A stretch of DNA of 64,000 nt from the NCBI RefSeq assembly GCF_902705885.1, contig NZ_CACSIP010000017.1:1-64000 (forward strand), given 5' to 3'. Positions 27,548 through 37,894 of the stretch are shown here, piece by piece. The stretch comes from Mycolicibacterium austroafricanum. Lineage in GTDB: Bacteria > Actinomycetota > Actinomycetes > Mycobacteriales > Mycobacteriaceae. The notes below the pieces were generated by a model, which saw only the letters and a program-made list of their open reading frames with translations, was not told the origin of the DNA and searched no databases. Position numbers and translations under genes: made by a program. Within the stretch, counting starts at the first letter, position 1. Every line of letters starts with the position of its first letter.

Positions 27548-29116
27548 TCAGCGCTGGTTGTCGGCGACCCAGGCGCGCAGTGCTTTTCGGTCGAGCTTTC
27601 CGCTGCCGAGGGTCGGGATCTCAGCGCTGGACACGGTGACCCAGCGCGTCGGCACCTTGTAGGAGGACAGCGCATCGCGGGTACGGCGGGCCAGCGACTC
27701 CACGTCGAGGTCACCGTCGGTGGGCACGAGCACGGCGCACACCTCCTCACCGCGCTCGGGGTGCACGACACCCAGCACCACGCACTGCGCCACGTCGTCG
27801 AAACCTTCGATCACCGCCTCGACCTCCAACGGTGAGACGTTGGCTCCGGATGTCTTGATGAGCTCGCTGGAACGGCCGACGTAGAACAGCCGTGGGTCAT
27901 CGGCGTTGCGGTAGACCCGGTCTGCGGTGTGGTACCAGCCATCGGCATCGAACGTCTCGCTGCGTTCCCGCTTGTTGTATCCCGCCATCACGCCGACGCC
28001 CCGGACCAACAACTCGCCGACCGTTCCCTCACCGACGGGCAGCCCGCTCTCGTCGACGATCTTCATCTCCGTGTAGGCGAATCCGCCGGCGGTCTCGGAC
28101 ATCGTGCGATGGACCGGGAAGCCGTCGGGGACGTCGGTCATGGCGATGTCCAACGGACCGTCGCGCAGCATCGGCGCGGCAGACAGGTCCCGTCCGGCGA
28201 AGCTGGGATGCTCCCGCATCCGCTGGGTGAACGCCGGCCAGCCCACGATCCCGGTCGCTCGCTCGGCCTCGGCGAGGTCGAGCGCGATCCCGGCGTCGAG
28301 CCTGGGCATCACCAGCAGGGTCACGGGTTCGTGCAATGCGCCGGTGGCTGCGAGCACGCCGCCGATCCAGAAGAACGGCATCGCGCACAGAATCACCGGC
28401 GCCGATGGTGATCCGGTGATCGCGCGGACCGCTGCGGGCCATGTCGAGGTCTGCCGGGCTACTGTGCCGTGGGTGTGTAGTACGCCCTTCGGGTCGGCGG
28501 TGGATCCAGAGGTGTGCACCATGATCGCAAGGTCAGCGGGGGACACCTCCGCCTCGGCGGAGATGAGGACGCGGTCGGGGACCCGCTCCGCGTCAGTGTC
28601 ACGGTGACTGCCCGCCCACTGTCTCCGACTGTTGCCGGTCAGCACGATCCGCCGCAGGAACGGCACCCGATCGAGCGCCAGGCGCTCAGAAGTTTGCGTG
28701 GTCAACTCCGGAAAAGCCGTTTCGAACCGCTCCGCGACGTCGATGTCGAGCACCCGGTCGGGGGCGATCAGCAGTCCGATGTCGGCCAGCCGTACCACCT
28801 TGGCGATCTCGGCCGGGCGGTACATCGTGCTCAACGGCACTGCAACCGCCCCGATCCGCGACACCGCGAGCCACCAGGTCACCCATTCGGCGCCGTTCGG
28901 GAAGAACAGGCCCACGCGGGTGGCTTTGCCGACACCCTGCGCGAGCAACCACCGGGCGAGTTCGGCCGAGCGTCGATCGGCCGACGAGTAGGTGAGCCGC
29001 TCTGTGGGGGTCACCAGGTAGGTGCGGTGACCGAACTCCCGAACCGCGTTCGCGAGCAGTGCCGGGACCGTCAGTGGTGGCTGGTGCACCGGTCGATCAT
29101 CCCCAACGTCCGGCAC
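27548..29116 (-). CDS. AMP-dependent acyl-CoA synthetase/ligase (FadD-like)
   Basis: The 522-residue protein is a class I adenylate-forming enzyme. The ATP loop is IMVHTSGSTADPKGVLHTHG. Other motifs are MSETAGGFAYTE, WYHTADRVYR, FYVGRSSELIKTSGANVSPLEVE and GSGKLDRKALRAW with the catalytic Lys. It should activate a carboxylic acid as a CoA ester; the acid is not evident. It lies seven bases upstream of a methyltransferase stop on the same strand, so the methyltransferase is the first gene of a probable two-gene operon. Confidence 0.88.
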   Translation of the reverse strand: MPDVGDDRPVHQPPLTVPALLANAVREFGHRTYLVTPTERLTYSSADRRSAELARWLLAQGVGKATRVGLFFPNGAEWVTWWLAVSRIGAVAVPLSTMYRPAEIAKVVRLADIGLLIAPDRVLDIDVAERFETAFPELTTQTSERLALDRVPFLRRIVLTGNSRRQWAGSHRDTDAERVPDRVLISAEAEVSPADLAIMVHTSGSTADPKGVLHTHGTVARQTSTWPAAVRAITGSPSAPVILCAMPFFWIGGVLAATGALHEPVTLLVMPRLDAGIALDLAEAERATGIVGWPAFTQRMREHPSFAGRDLSAAPMLRDGPLDIAMTDVPDGFPVHRTMSETAGGFAYTEMKIVDESGLPVGEGTVGELLVRGVGVMAGYNKRERSETFDADGWYHTADRVYRNADDPRLFYVGRSSELIKTSGANVSPLEVEAVIEGFDDVAQCVVLGVVHPERGEEVCAVLVPTDGDLDVESLARRTRDALSSYKVPTRWVTVSSAEIPTLGSGKLDRKALRAWVADNQR

Positions 29117-29122
29117 GGCATG

Positions 29123-29695
29123 TCACCGCGGGGCCGGTGAATCGTCTGGCCCGGCGCGGGCCAGCAGCCACGCCTGACCGTGCGCTTCCTCGGTGGCGAT
29201 CACCTCGAGTGCGCGATACGCCTGTCGCAACTCGCCGGACGTGACCCGGAAGGGTCCCGGTGATGCCCCGACTTCGCTGAGCGCGCTGACAGCGAGGAGT
29301 CCGCCAGGCGAGAGCCGCTCGATGACGGAGCGGTCCAGGCGAGAGTCGCGAAACATGTTGCAGATCACCACGTCTGCGGACAGTCCCGAGGGCAGACCGT
29401 GGTCCAGATCGCAGACCTCGAAGTGGCAGTGAGCAGCCACGCCGCATTGTTCGGCGAGTTCGCGGGCCTGTGCGATCGCCACCGGGGACACGTCCACAGC
29501 CCAGACGTCCATTCCACGCTGTGCCAACCACACCGCGGCTCCACCGCCTCCGCACGCGAGATCAAGCGCGCGACCTGCGGTCGGGAACTCCTGCGCGAAC
29601 GGCTGGAACACGGCAGGCAGAGCGACGTCGTCGACCGTCACCGAACCACGGTCGGCGTAGCGCCGGTCCCATCGGACACGATCCTCGTCGGACAT
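29123..29695 (-). CDS. Class I SAM-dependent methyltransferase
   Basis: The 190-residue methyltransferase carries motif I ALDLACGGGGAAVWLAQRG, the acidic VWAVDVSPVAI, and the late SPGGLLAVSAL strand. The start ATG at 29695 (MSDEDRVRWDRRYADRG) matches the usual N-terminal DRRY motif of TehB/UbiG-like small methyltransferases; a longer open frame upstream is not supported. The substrate is unknown. It lies just ahead of an acyl-CoA synthetase gene, which might share a pathway. Confidence 0.85.
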   Translation of the reverse strand: MSDEDRVRWDRRYADRGSVTVDDVALPAVFQPFAQEFPTAGRALDLACGGGGAAVWLAQRGMDVWAVDVSPVAIAQARELAEQCGVAAHCHFEVCDLDHGLPSGLSADVVICNMFRDSRLDRSVIERLSPGGLLAVSALSEVGASPGPFRVTSGELRQAYRALEVIATEEAHGQAWLLARAGPDDSPAPR

Positions 29696-29794
29696 CAACA
29701 CCCAGGCTAAGGCTTCGCCGGATCGGCTCGCGATGACTCCGCCGGCGCGGCGGAGTCGATATGTCGAGATGCCCGCCGACTCCGGGAGAACGCA

Positions 29795-30454
29795 ATGAAC
29801 CCAATGACGCCGATGACACTGAATGCCTCGACTGTGTGGTCGATCGTGCACGCCGAACGCGCTCAACTGGTTTCCGACCTGCGCGGCCTTCCAGCCGAGG
29901 CGTGGTCGACGCCGTCGCTGTGTGCGGGTTGGACCGTGCACGATGTGCTTGCTCATCTGCTCGACACGGCGAAGACGTCGAGGTTGCGTTTCGTCCGACG
30001 GATGATCGCTGCGCGGTTCGACTTCGACGGTGACAACGCCGCCGGGGTCGCAGCGGAGCGACGCGACGATCCACCAGCCACACTCGACGCCATGGACGCC
30101 GCCACCGGGCTGACGCTCACGCCACCGGCCGCCCGGGTGGCTACTCGACTCGTGGAGGCGATCGTCCACGGCGAGGATATCCGCAGACCGCTGGGGATCG
30201 CGGCCACCTACCCGCCCGCCGCAGTGGCGTCGGCGCTGGCCTATCAAGCCAGGACTGCGGCATCACTCCAGGGTGGGCGCGAGAGGGTGCAGGGCTTGCG
30301 ACTCGTCGCGACGGATACTGGCGTCGGGATCGGAGACGGTCCCGAGGCCCGAGGACGCGCGATAGACCTCCTGCTCGTCACCTCCGGACGCCGGACGCCG
30401 GACTGCACTCTCGACGGCCCAGGGGCCGCTCGTCTGCTCGCGGCGACGGGGTAG
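29795..30454 (+). CDS. Mycothiol-dependent maleylpyruvate isomerase-like (DinB superfamily) protein
   Basis: The 219-residue protein has the MDMPI N-terminal helical bundle (IVHAERAQLVSDL, SLCAGWTVHDVLAHLLD) typical of the TIGR03083/DinB_2 group. A conserved His in VHDVLAHLL and VHGEDIRRPLG would bind a divalent metal. The C-terminal part is a small SCP2-like or MDMPI_C domain. Enzymes of the group use mycothiol as cofactor in isomerisation or transfer reactions; the substrate is unknown. A GGGAG ribosome site lies six bases before the ATG. Confidence 0.75.
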   Translation: MNPMTPMTLNASTVWSIVHAERAQLVSDLRGLPAEAWSTPSLCAGWTVHDVLAHLLDTAKTSRLRFVRRMIAARFDFDGDNAAGVAAERRDDPPATLDAMDAATGLTLTPPAARVATRLVEAIVHGEDIRRPLGIAATYPPAAVASALAYQARTAASLQGGRERVQGLRLVATDTGVGIGDGPEARGRAIDLLLVTSGRRTPDCTLDGPGAARLLAATG

Positions 30455-30456
30455 CC

Positions 30457-31116
30457 CTATCGCTTGCGGGCGATCAGGAAGGCTTGCGGCGTTGATTCGA
30501 CACCGTCGTCGTCGGCCTGCCGAACCGTCTGCGCCCACACCGGCAACCCGGCGTCGGTCAGCATGGCCGCCACCGCTTCGGGTTGCCGTCGGTGGAACGT
30601 CAGATCGACGCTGTGGCCGAAGGCGTCCGTGAGCACTCTGGGTTGGTCGCCGACCTGGAACGCGAGCAGTACCAGTCCGCCCGGGACGAGCACCCGGTGG
30701 AACTCGGCCATCGCGCTGGGCAGGTGTTCATCCGGGAGGTGAATGATCGAGTACCACGCACACACCCCGTCGACGCTCTCGGAGGGCAGCTCCATGTCGG
30801 TCATCGAGCCGACGCGAAACTCGAGCCCGGGCAGTCGCCGGCGTGCCTCGGCGACCATGTTGGGGGACAGATCAATTCCGACTACATCGAGCTGCAGGTC
30901 AGCGAGTATGGCGGTGGCGACCCCCGATCCACAGCCGATGTCGACGACGCGGGCACTCGGCCTTCTCGCGACGAGGCCGGCGAACGCGGCCAGGATCGCC
31001 CGGTCCACCGGTTTGTCGTCGAGGTGGCGCTGAAAGCGTTCGGCGAACGGCACCGCGGTGCGGTCGTAGCCGTCCCGGGTCCGACGCAGGAACTCCTGTT
31101 CGGGCATCCCACTCAT
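30457..31116 (-). CDS. Class I SAM-dependent methyltransferase
   Basis: The 219-residue protein has motif I RVVDIGCGSGVATAILADL, GIDLSPNMV, the acidic loop and FHRVLVPGGLVLLAFQVGD, the UbiE/Methyltransf_11 layout. The ATG at 31116 lies two bases past the stop of the phosphotransferase gene and is preferred over a start at 31158 within that gene. The pair phosphotransferase-methyltransferase is presumably co-transcribed. The substrate is unknown. It converges with the maleylpyruvate isomerase-like gene two bases away. Confidence 0.85.
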   Translation of the reverse strand: MSGMPEQEFLRRTRDGYDRTAVPFAERFQRHLDDKPVDRAILAAFAGLVARRPSARVVDIGCGSGVATAILADLQLDVVGIDLSPNMVAEARRRLPGLEFRVGSMTDMELPSESVDGVCAWYSIIHLPDEHLPSAMAEFHRVLVPGGLVLLAFQVGDQPRVLTDAFGHSVDLTFHRRQPEAVAAMLTDAGLPVWAQTVRQADDDGVESTPQAFLIARKR

Positions 31117-31118
31117 CG

Positions 31119-32066
31119 TCACTCGATCATCTCGGCGATCGACGGGCCGGCGCGCCACTGGTCAACGATCGGTTTCACGGCATCCACCAGAATCGGCAGC
31201 TGCGGCGCCAAACCCAGGCACGCAACAGCCGCGAGAAGAGCGGCCGCCTCCGTGACCCGCAGCGCCGGCTCGTGCACCGGACGCAACCCCAGGCGGGCTG
31301 CCGCATCGTTGTAGACGGCCACCCCCTCGGGTCCTGCCATCGCGAGATCGGACTCGACCGGGCCGGTGGTGACGAGTTCGAAATCGGACCACAACTCACC
31401 GTCGGCGGTGTTGATCAGGTTGTGGAACGGCGCGTCACCGTGGATCGTTTGAAAGCCGACCCCGGGGAATGCCTCCGCGAAGGCCGTCCGAGACGCGAGG
31501 GCCGAAGCGAGCAGCGACCATTCCCGTTGCGCCCGGGCATGATCGGCAACGCTCAGCAGGTCCGGTCGCTGTCCGAGTTCGTGAAGACCGTCGGGAATGT
31601 AGTCGTTGAACGGCGTCCAGAAGCCGAGATGGTGGCCGTCGTAGCCGCGCAACGCGGCGTGCAGACGAGCGGTAGCCTCGAAGCGTCGCGCGGGATCGAT
31701 CACCGCATCCGGGATCTCTTGTACATGATCCCAGAACGTCATCGAGAATCCGTGCCGCCGAACGGGTTCACGCGGAACCAGAGGACTCGGGGCGACCACG
31801 GGATGGCCGCGATCGGCAAGCCAACCCGTCACCGCGATCTCCGAGCGCTGCTGGGCGGTCTGGCGCGCGGGAGATTCGAGGTAGGACCGGGGGAGAACCG
31901 TCGGCACGCGTACCACCACCGGAGCCGGAGCGAGATGAACGATCACCGAGAACACGTCGTAGAGCACCCGGGGTTCGTCCACACGCAGCCCGAAGTCGTG
32001 GCCGGCGGCCGTCGCGGCCGCCACCGCCCGGGCCGTCCGGTCGGCGATCTGGTCGGAGGTCAACAC
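31119..32066 (-). CDS. Aminoglycoside phosphotransferase (APH) family kinase
   Basis: The 315-residue protein has the APH/choline kinase fold with the catalytic loop QTIHGDAPFHNLI (Asp and Asn) and the metal Asp in LWSDFELV. VVVRVPT in the N-lobe is the probable ATP-lysine strand, but Arg replaces Lys there, as in some family members. Mycobacterial members phosphorylate various hydroxylated small molecules. Antibiotic resistance is not implied by sequence alone. The start is GTG at 32066. Confidence 0.8.
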   Translation of the reverse strand: MLTSDQIADRTARAVAAATAAGHDFGLRVDEPRVLYDVFSVIVHLAPAPVVVRVPTVLPRSYLESPARQTAQQRSEIAVTGWLADRGHPVVAPSPLVPREPVRRHGFSMTFWDHVQEIPDAVIDPARRFEATARLHAALRGYDGHHLGFWTPFNDYIPDGLHELGQRPDLLSVADHARAQREWSLLASALASRTAFAEAFPGVGFQTIHGDAPFHNLINTADGELWSDFELVTTGPVESDLAMAGPEGVAVYNDAAARLGLRPVHEPALRVTEAAALLAAVACLGLAPQLPILVDAVKPIVDQWRAGPSIAEMIE

Positions 32067-32134
32067 CGTGCCCAGTTTGTCGTCTTCCCGAGGATGCGTC
32101 GAGCCGATTTGGGGGAAGACTACGGTCGGGTGTC

Positions 32135-33502
32135 ATGACGAACCGACGCCTCAGGGTACTGATCATCGGGGGCGGCTTCGGCGGGCTGTTCTGTGCACGA
32201 AGGTTGGGCGGCACCGACGTCGACGTGACCGTACTCGACCGCGCAGCCGGTCACCTGTTTCAGCCGCTGCTCTACCAGTGCGCCACCGGGACCCTGAGCA
32301 TCGGCCAGATCAGCCGCCCGCTGCGCGAGCAGTTCGCCGGCCACCGCAACATCACCACGCTGCTCGGCGAGGCCCTCGAACTCGACGCGGACTCGCGTCG
32401 GGTGACCGCGCGCCGACCCGATGAGACCACGTTCACCGTCGACTACGACGTGCTCGTCGTCGCGGTCGGTATGCAACAGTCCTACTTCGGCAACGCACAC
32501 ATCGCACAGTGGGCGCCGGGGATGAAGACCCTCGATGACGCGCTGAGTATCCGGCAGCGGTTGTTCACCGCGTTCGAGATCGCCGAGACCCTTCCGCCGG
32601 GCGCTGAGCGTGACAGCTGGCTGACCTTCGCCGTCGCCGGCGGTGGTCCCACCGGGGTGGAACTGGCCGGACAGATCCGGGAGATGGCGACGCGGACGCT
32701 GTCCAACGAGTTCCACAGTATCGATCCCGAGGACGCCAGGGTGCTGCTGTTCGACGGTGGAGATCGGGTGCTGAAGAGCTTCGCACCGGATCTGGCCGGC
32801 AAGGCCGCCAGCACCCTGCAGCGCCTCGGCGTGGAGCTGCGGCTGGGGGTGCATGTCACCGATGTGAACCGGCACGGCGTGACCGTCTCGCCGAAGGCCG
32901 GCGGTGCAGACCAGGAGTACGCAGCCCGTACCGTGCTGTGGACCGCTGGAGTCGAAGCCGTGCCCTTCGCGCGGCACCTCGCCGACGTCGTCGGCGCCGC
33001 TTCTGACCGCTCCGGTCGGATTCACGTCGAACCCGACCTGTCGGTGCCGGGACGTCCCGAGATCTTTGTCATCGGTGATCTCGTCGGTCGCGATGGGCTT
33101 CCCGGCGTCGCCGAGAACGCGATGCAGGGAGGACTGCACGTCGCCGCGTGCATCCGGCGCGAACTCGAGGGCAGAACCCGCAAGCCGTACCGCTACCGCG
33201 ACCTGGGTTCGGCGGCGTACATCAGCCGTGGAAACGCCCTCTTGCAGGTCGGGCCCATCAGGGTCGCCGGCTTCCCGGGCTGGCTGGCATGGGGCCTACT
33301 GCACATTGCGTTCCTCACCGGGGTCAGCAATCGCATCAGCACCGTCGCCACGTGGTTAGCCACCATCGCCCGTACCAACCGCCGTCACCACCGGGCGTTC
33401 ATGCTCGGAGACAGTCACACCAACACCGAGCAGCGCTACACCTGGGCGACATGCGACGACCAGCCATCCCGGCCGCAGCCGGGACCGGTGATCGAGAAGT
33501 AG
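32135..33502 (+). CDS. ndh: Type II NADH dehydrogenase (NDH-2)
   Basis: The 455-residue flavoenzyme transfers electrons from NADH to menaquinone without pumping protons. The FAD site is VLIIGGGFGGLFCARRL, the NADH site is FAVAGGGPTGVELAGQI and the second FAD motif is EIFVIGDLVG. HLFQPLLYQCATG is the quinone-side signature. The C-terminal amphipathic region (RVAGFPGWLAWGLLHIAFL) would anchor it to the membrane. It is somewhat divergent from M. tuberculosis Ndh and may be a second copy. TACGGT eight bases before the ATG could be the -10 box. Confidence 0.9.
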   Translation: MTNRRLRVLIIGGGFGGLFCARRLGGTDVDVTVLDRAAGHLFQPLLYQCATGTLSIGQISRPLREQFAGHRNITTLLGEALELDADSRRVTARRPDETTFTVDYDVLVVAVGMQQSYFGNAHIAQWAPGMKTLDDALSIRQRLFTAFEIAETLPPGAERDSWLTFAVAGGGPTGVELAGQIREMATRTLSNEFHSIDPEDARVLLFDGGDRVLKSFAPDLAGKAASTLQRLGVELRLGVHVTDVNRHGVTVSPKAGGADQEYAARTVLWTAGVEAVPFARHLADVVGAASDRSGRIHVEPDLSVPGRPEIFVIGDLVGRDGLPGVAENAMQGGLHVAACIRRELEGRTRKPYRYRDLGSAAYISRGNALLQVGPIRVAGFPGWLAWGLLHIAFLTGVSNRISTVATWLATIARTNRRHHRAFMLGDSHTNTEQRYTWATCDDQPSRPQPGPVIEK

Positions 33503-33528
33503 CGTCGACTACGGATCCGAACTAGTTG

Positions 33529-33571
33529 CCGGACCAGGCCGGACCCAGTGCGTTCGCCCGGCCTGGACCGG
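33529..33571. terminator. Imperfect 14-bp hairpin after ndh
   Basis: CCGGACCAGGCCGG (33529-33542) pairs with CCGGCCTGGACCGG (33558-33571) with a single mismatch and a 15-base loop, 26 bases after the ndh stop. It probably ends the ndh transcript. Confidence 0.55.
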
Positions 33572-33813
33572 ATCTTCCGCCTCGTGGGCGGTGTCCAACT
33601 TTCTGCTGACACAACGGAACGACCGTCACAGTCGGACGTATCGCCGGGATTCCAATCCGCGACCGCGACACGGCGATCTTCGGCGAGTATTGCGGCACAG
33701 CTGACGGTGGTCAGGAGAAGCTCGAAGGCAATCATCGTGCAGCTCGGTGCTGAGCAGGATTAGTGGGGTTTCAGCTCCTTGAGACCTACGAGCCGTTGGG
33801 CACCATGACGCGA
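33572..33813. other. Intergenic stretch between ndh and a TetR gene
   Basis: I see no confident gene here. A minus-strand frame at 33436-33735 begins with a signal-peptide-like segment (FELLLTTVSCAAILA), but it runs into the ndh coding end and has no family resemblance. Confidence 0.4.
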
Positions 33814-34374
33814 CTACACCGTCGAAGCGAATCTCCTGACGACCTCCTGCAACTTCGCGCGAAGAGCGTCATCGCTGATCCCGTCGAGGCGGACGTCTGC
33901 GGTGCACCCGTAGATGCCCGCGGTGAGCAGCGTCATGGCCACCACTTCGGTCTCGGTGCTCTCGGGGCCGAACAGCAGTCCGGTGAACCCGTCGATGGTC
34001 TCGCGCAGGGCGGGGCGGTTGTTCATCAGCTGCCGCATGCACGGGTCGCCGTAGATCACGTTGGCGACCTGTCGATGCCGGATCGCGAGGTCGATCAGTC
34101 CGCTCAGCGCGACATCGCGGCGCGCCTGATGTGACGGAAGCATGGCCGCAACTCGCTGGATGTGTCGGATGTCGTCGATAAGCGGTTTGGCGACCGCGAG
34201 CACGATGTCGTCCTTGGACTGGAACTGGTAGTACACCGAGGCCTTGGTGACGCCCAGACGTGCCGCGATCATCTGGATCGAGGTGCCACGGATGCCGCGC
34301 TGGGCGAAGAGTTCCAGAGCGGCATCCACGACACGGTCACGCGCGAAGCCGCGCGCCGCCACCGGCTTTGCCAT
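33814..34374 (-). CDS. TetR-family repressor next to mmpS-mmpL
   Basis: The 186-residue regulator has an N-terminal TetR helix-turn-helix (AALELFAQRGIRGTSIQMIAA, VTKASVYYQFQSKDD) and a helical ligand-binding domain. The ATG at 34374 has GAGGAGG nine bases upstream; a frame extending to 34458 is less likely. It is divergent from the mmpS-mmpL operon with 185 bases between. Local repression of the transporter is the natural reading, as for TetR-MmpL pairs in other mycobacteria. The ligand is unknown. Confidence 0.9.
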   Translation of the reverse strand: MAKPVAARGFARDRVVDAALELFAQRGIRGTSIQMIAARLGVTKASVYYQFQSKDDIVLAVAKPLIDDIRHIQRVAAMLPSHQARRDVALSGLIDLAIRHRQVANVIYGDPCMRQLMNNRPALRETIDGFTGLLFGPESTETEVVAMTLLTAGIYGCTADVRLDGISDDALRAKLQEVVRRFASTV

Positions 34375-34474
34375 CGCTGAGACCTCCTCTGGGCACAGTA
34401 CCGGCAGGGCCCCTCCGTGATCTGGGCCACGTTTGATTGCGTCCGTAAGTGCGTTCACAGCTCCTGCCGATGGG

Positions 34475-34540
34475 TTGAGTTAACTCTGCCGACTGTATAA
34501 GTTCAAGCAGTCGTTCGACTGGGAACGCCTTCGGCAGTCG
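34475..34540. promoter_or_regulatory. mmpS promoter with an array of CAGTCG/CGACTG half-sites
   Basis: A -35-like TTGAGT (34475-34480) and TATAAG (34496-34501) are spaced by 15 bases. Four half-sites surround and follow the -10: CGACTG at 34490, CAGTCG at 34508, CGACTG at 34516 and CAGTCG at 34535. The middle pair forms the palindrome CAGTCG-TT-CGACTG. A separate 10-bp palindrome GAGTTAACTC (34477-34486) overlaps the -35. These are the best candidates for TetR operators. The ribosome site is AGGGAG before the ATG at 34560. Confidence 0.6.
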
Positions 34541-34559
34541 TCACAGGGAGATCGCGAGT

Positions 34560-34988
34560 ATGAGAGTGCTCCAACGCATTTGGCTACCACTGGTGATGGT
34601 GGTGGTGATCGCGGCTGGGGGTACGGCTGTCGATCAGATCCGGGGAATCTTCGGGAGGGACCCGGTGCTGGTGGTACCGCAGAACTTCGCCGGCGACGCC
34701 GAACGGTTCAACCCCAAGGTGGTGCGCTACGAGGTGTTCGGCACGCCAGGAGCCGTCGTCGACATCAACTATCTGGATCTGCACGCGGCGCCCCAACGGG
34801 CCAGCCAAGCCGTACTGCCCTGGTCGCTGACCCTCTCGACGACGGACCCCTCGGCCTCGGCCACCCTGATCGCCCAGGGTGACGCTGATTCGCTGGGGTG
34901 CCGGGTGTACGTCGACGACGAGTTGCGCGCCGAGCGCGTGGTTGACGGATACAACGCCCAGACCTACTGCATCGTGAAGTCCGCGTGA
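34560..34988 (+). CDS. MmpS family accessory membrane protein
   Basis: The 142-residue protein has one N-terminal membrane segment ([18 protein letters not shown]) and a periplasmic beta domain with the family's [11 protein letters not shown] motif. The ending [21 protein letters not shown] carries two conserved Cys in the domain. MmpS proteins assist an MmpL partner in export of lipids, siderophores or drugs. The mmpL start overlaps its stop (GTGA at 34985-34988), so translation is coupled. The subgroup (MmpS4/5-like or other) cannot be told by eye. Confidence 0.93.
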   Translation: MRVLQRIWLPLVMVVVIAAGGTAVDQIRGIFGRDPVLVVPQNFAGDAERFNPKVVRYEVFGTPGAVVDINYLDLHAAPQRASQAVLPWSLTLSTTDPSASATLIAQGDADSLGCRVYVDDELRAERVVDGYNAQTYCIVKSA

Positions 34989-37894
34989 GCGCCCCGACGC
35001 CGGATACGGTCACCGAGGAGATCCCGGTGCCGATCCACCGCCGCGCCCACTTGGGCCGCATCGCCTACGTGATTCGCAACCTGTCCATCCCGATCATCGT
35101 AGGTTGGATTGCGCTGGCGGCCTTCCTGAACATTTCCACCCCGCAGCTCGAGAAGGTCGGCGAGATGCGGTCGGTGTCGATGAGCCCCCACGGTGCGCCC
35201 GCGGCCGTGGCGACGCAGCGGATCGGTGAGGTCTTCGAGGAGTACACCTCCGACAGCTCGGCCATGATCGTGCTGGAGGGGACCGAGCCGCTGGGGCCGC
35301 CGGCCCGAGAGTTCTACGGCAAGTTGATCTCTGCGCTGCGGGCCGACACCGCACACGTCGAGCACGTCCAGGATCTGTGGAATGATCCGTTGACCTCCTC
35401 GGGCGTGCAGAGTGGTGACGGCAAGGCCGCGTACGTCCAGATCAACCTGGTCGGGAATCAGGGTGAGGCCAAGGCCAACGAATCGGTGGCCGCCGTGCAC
35501 CGCATCATCGAGCAGACCGAGGCGCCCGAGGGCGTGACGGCCTTCGTCACCGGTGGCGCCGCGTTGGCCGCAGAGCAACAGGAGGCCGGCCACACCAGCA
35601 TGCGGATGGTCGAGGCACTGACGATGGTAGTCATCACGGTGATCCTGCTGGGCTTCTTCCGCTCGATCGTCACGACGCTGCTGATCATGGCGACGCTCGG
35701 GGTGAGCGTGATGACGGTGCGCGGCACGATCGCCTTCCTGGGCTATCACGACGTCATCGGGTTGTCGACGTTCGCGACCAGTCTGCTGGTCACGCTGGCC
35801 ATCGCGATCGCGGTCGACTACGCGATCTTCCTGATCGGTCGATATCAGGAGGCCCGGGGCATCGGTGAGGATCGAGAGTCTGCGTATTACACCATGTTCG
35901 GAAGCACCGCCCATGTCATCGTCGGGTCGGGTCTGACCATCGCGGGCGCCACGTTCTGTCTGAGCTTCACCCGGTTGCCGTACTTTCAGACGCTGGGTGT
36001 TCCGCTGGCCATCGGTATGTTGGTGCTGATCGCGTTCGCGATGACGTTCGCCCCGTCGTTGGTCGTGGTGGCCGGCCGGTTCGGGATGCTGGACCCCAAA
36101 CGCTCACTGCGAGCTCGGGGCTGGCGCAAGGTCGGTGCTGCGGTGGTGTGCTGGCCCGGGCCGATTTTGGTTGCCACGCTGGCGATCTCGCTGATCGGCC
36201 TGATCGCCCTGCCGAGTTATCAGACGAGCTACAACGACCGCAAGTACCTTCCCTCGGACATCCCGTCGAGCCAGGGGTACACCGCGGCCGAAAGGCATTT
36301 CTCGCCGGCCAGGCTCAACCCGGAGTTGCTGATGATCGAGACCGACCATGACTTACGGAACCCGGCGGACTTCCTGATCATCGACAAAGTCGCCAAGGCG
36401 GTTTTCCGGGTTCCGGGCATCGGCCGGGTGCAGACGATCACCCGCCCTGACGGTCGGCCCATCGAGCGCAGCACGATCCCGTACGCGATCTCACAGCAGA
36501 GCACTTTGAGCAAACTCAACGAGCAGTATCAGGGCGAGCGCACGGCCGACATGCTCAAGCAGGCCGAGGACATGCAGATCAACATCGACACGATGGAGCA
36601 GATGCAGTCCATCACCGTGCAGATGGCTGACACCACCAACAACATGGTGGTGAAGATGAAGGACATGAGCATGACGCTCGCCGAAGTCCGGGACCAGATG
36701 GCCAATTTCGACGACTTCTTTCGTCCGCTGCGCAATTACTTCTACTGGGAACCGCACTGCTACAACATCCCGGTCTGCTCGGCATTGCGGTCGATTTTCG
36801 ATGCGCTCGACGGCATCAACGCGATGACCGACGGCGTTCAGGACATGATCCCGGAGATGGAGCGCCTCAATACGCTGATGCCGCAGATGGTGGCGTTGAT
36901 GCCGACAATGATCGACACGATGAAGTCGGTCAAGCAGATGATGCTGACTCTGTACCAGACCCAGAACGGGATGCAGCAGCAGATGATCGAGATGCAGGAG
37001 AACTCCGCGGTGATGGGGGAGGCGTTCGATGCGGCCAAGAACGACGACTCGTTCTACCTGCCCCCGGAGGCATTCGAAAACGCCGACTTCAAGCGCGGGA
37101 TGGAGCAGTTCCTGTCACCGAACGGAAATGCGGTGCGGTTCATCATCGCCCACGAAGGTGACCCGATGTCGCCCGAGGGCATCGCGAAGATCGACGCGAT
37201 CAAGGAAGCGGCCAAGGAGGCCCTGAAGGGCACCCCGCTGGAGGGCGCGCGGATCTATCTCGGCGGCACCGCGGCGACCTTCAAGGACATGGCCGACGGT
37301 ACCCGCTACGATCTGCTGATCGCCGGAATCGCCGCGCTTGGGTTGATCTTCCTGATCATGCTCATCATCACCCGGGCAATCGTGGCCGCGGCGGTGATCG
37401 TCGGTGCGGTCGCGGTGTCGCTGTGTGCCTCGTTCGGCATCTCGGTGTTGTTGTGGCAGCACCTGATTGGCCTGGAACTGCACTGGATGGTGATGCCGAT
37501 GGCGATGATCATCCTGCTGGCGGTGGGCGCTGACTACAACCTGTTGGTGGTCTCCCGATTGAAGGAGGAAGTGCCGGCGGGCATGCGCACCGGCATCATC
37601 CGCACCCTGGGCGGCAGTGGTCGGGTGGTGACCGCCGCGGCCATGCTGTTCGCGTTCACCATGATGACGATGGCGATCAGTGACCTGCGGGTCATCGGCC
37701 AGGTCGGCACCACGATCGGGCTCGGGTTGATATTCGACACCCTAGTGGTCCGGTCCTTCATGACACCTTCGATCGCTACCCTGTTGGGTCGCTGGTTCTG
37801 GTGGCCGCAACGAGTCCGGATGCGCCCGATAGCCTCCCCGTGGCCGAAAACTGATCGTTTCCAGACGGATCCGACAGCGGGGGTGACGCTGTGA
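34985..37894 (+). CDS. MmpL family RND transporter
   Basis: The 969-residue transporter has the MmpL layout. One N-terminal membrane segment is followed by a first porter domain (about 65-190), six membrane segments, a second large outer domain with a Met-rich coiled coil (about 500-690, with repeated MxxM), and six further segments. The Asp-Tyr pairs of proton relay are in [12 protein letters not shown] (about residue 278) and [12 protein letters not shown] (about 848). Two Cys in HCYNIPVC lie near the coiled-coil domain. The cargo is unknown. The GTG start is coupled to mmpS, and the next gene overlaps the stop by four bases. Confidence 0.95.
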   Translation: MSAPTPDTVTEEIPVPIHRRAHLGRIAYVIRNLSIPIIVGWIALAAFLNISTPQLEKVGEMRSVSMSPHGAPAAVATQRIGEVFEEYTSDSSAMIVLEGTEPLGPPAREFYGKLISALRADTAHVEHVQDLWNDPLTSSGVQSGDGKAAYVQINLVGNQGEAKANESVAAVHRIIEQTEAPEGVTAFVTGGAALAAEQQEAGHTSMRMVEALTMVVITVILLGFFRSIVTTLLIMATLGVSVMTVRGTIAFLGYHDVIGLSTFATSLLVTLAIAIAVDYAIFLIGRYQEARGIGEDRESAYYTMFGSTAHVIVGSGLTIAGATFCLSFTRLPYFQTLGVPLAIGMLVLIAFAMTFAPSLVVVAGRFGMLDPKRSLRARGWRKVGAAVVCWPGPILVATLAISLIGLIALPSYQTSYNDRKYLPSDIPSSQGYTAAERHFSPARLNPELLMIETDHDLRNPADFLIIDKVAKAVFRVPGIGRVQTITRPDGRPIERSTIPYAISQQSTLSKLNEQYQGERTADMLKQAEDMQINIDTMEQMQSITVQMADTTNNMVVKMKDMSMTLAEVRDQMANFDDFFRPLRNYFYWEPHCYNIPVCSALRSIFDALDGINAMTDGVQDMIPEMERLNTLMPQMVALMPTMIDTMKSVKQMMLTLYQTQNGMQQQMIEMQENSAVMGEAFDAAKNDDSFYLPPEAFENADFKRGMEQFLSPNGNAVRFIIAHEGDPMSPEGIAKIDAIKEAAKEALKGTPLEGARIYLGGTAATFKDMADGTRYDLLIAGIAALGLIFLIMLIITRAIVAAAVIVGAVAVSLCASFGISVLLWQHLIGLELHWMVMPMAMIILLAVGADYNLLVVSRLKEEVPAGMRTGIIRTLGGSGRVVTAAAMLFAFTMMTMAISDLRVIGQVGTTIGLGLIFDTLVVRSFMTPSIATLLGRWFWWPQRVRMRPIASPWPKTDRFQTDPTAGVTL

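Noticed and set aside
29123..30247. A 374-codon frame for the methyltransferase
   Set aside because: The upstream half is antisense to the maleylpyruvate isomerase-like gene; ATG 29695 matches the family start.
33436..33735. A 99-codon minus-strand frame with a signal-like start after ndh
   Set aside because: It overlaps the ndh coding end and the terminator hairpin and shows no family resemblance; kept only as a remark.
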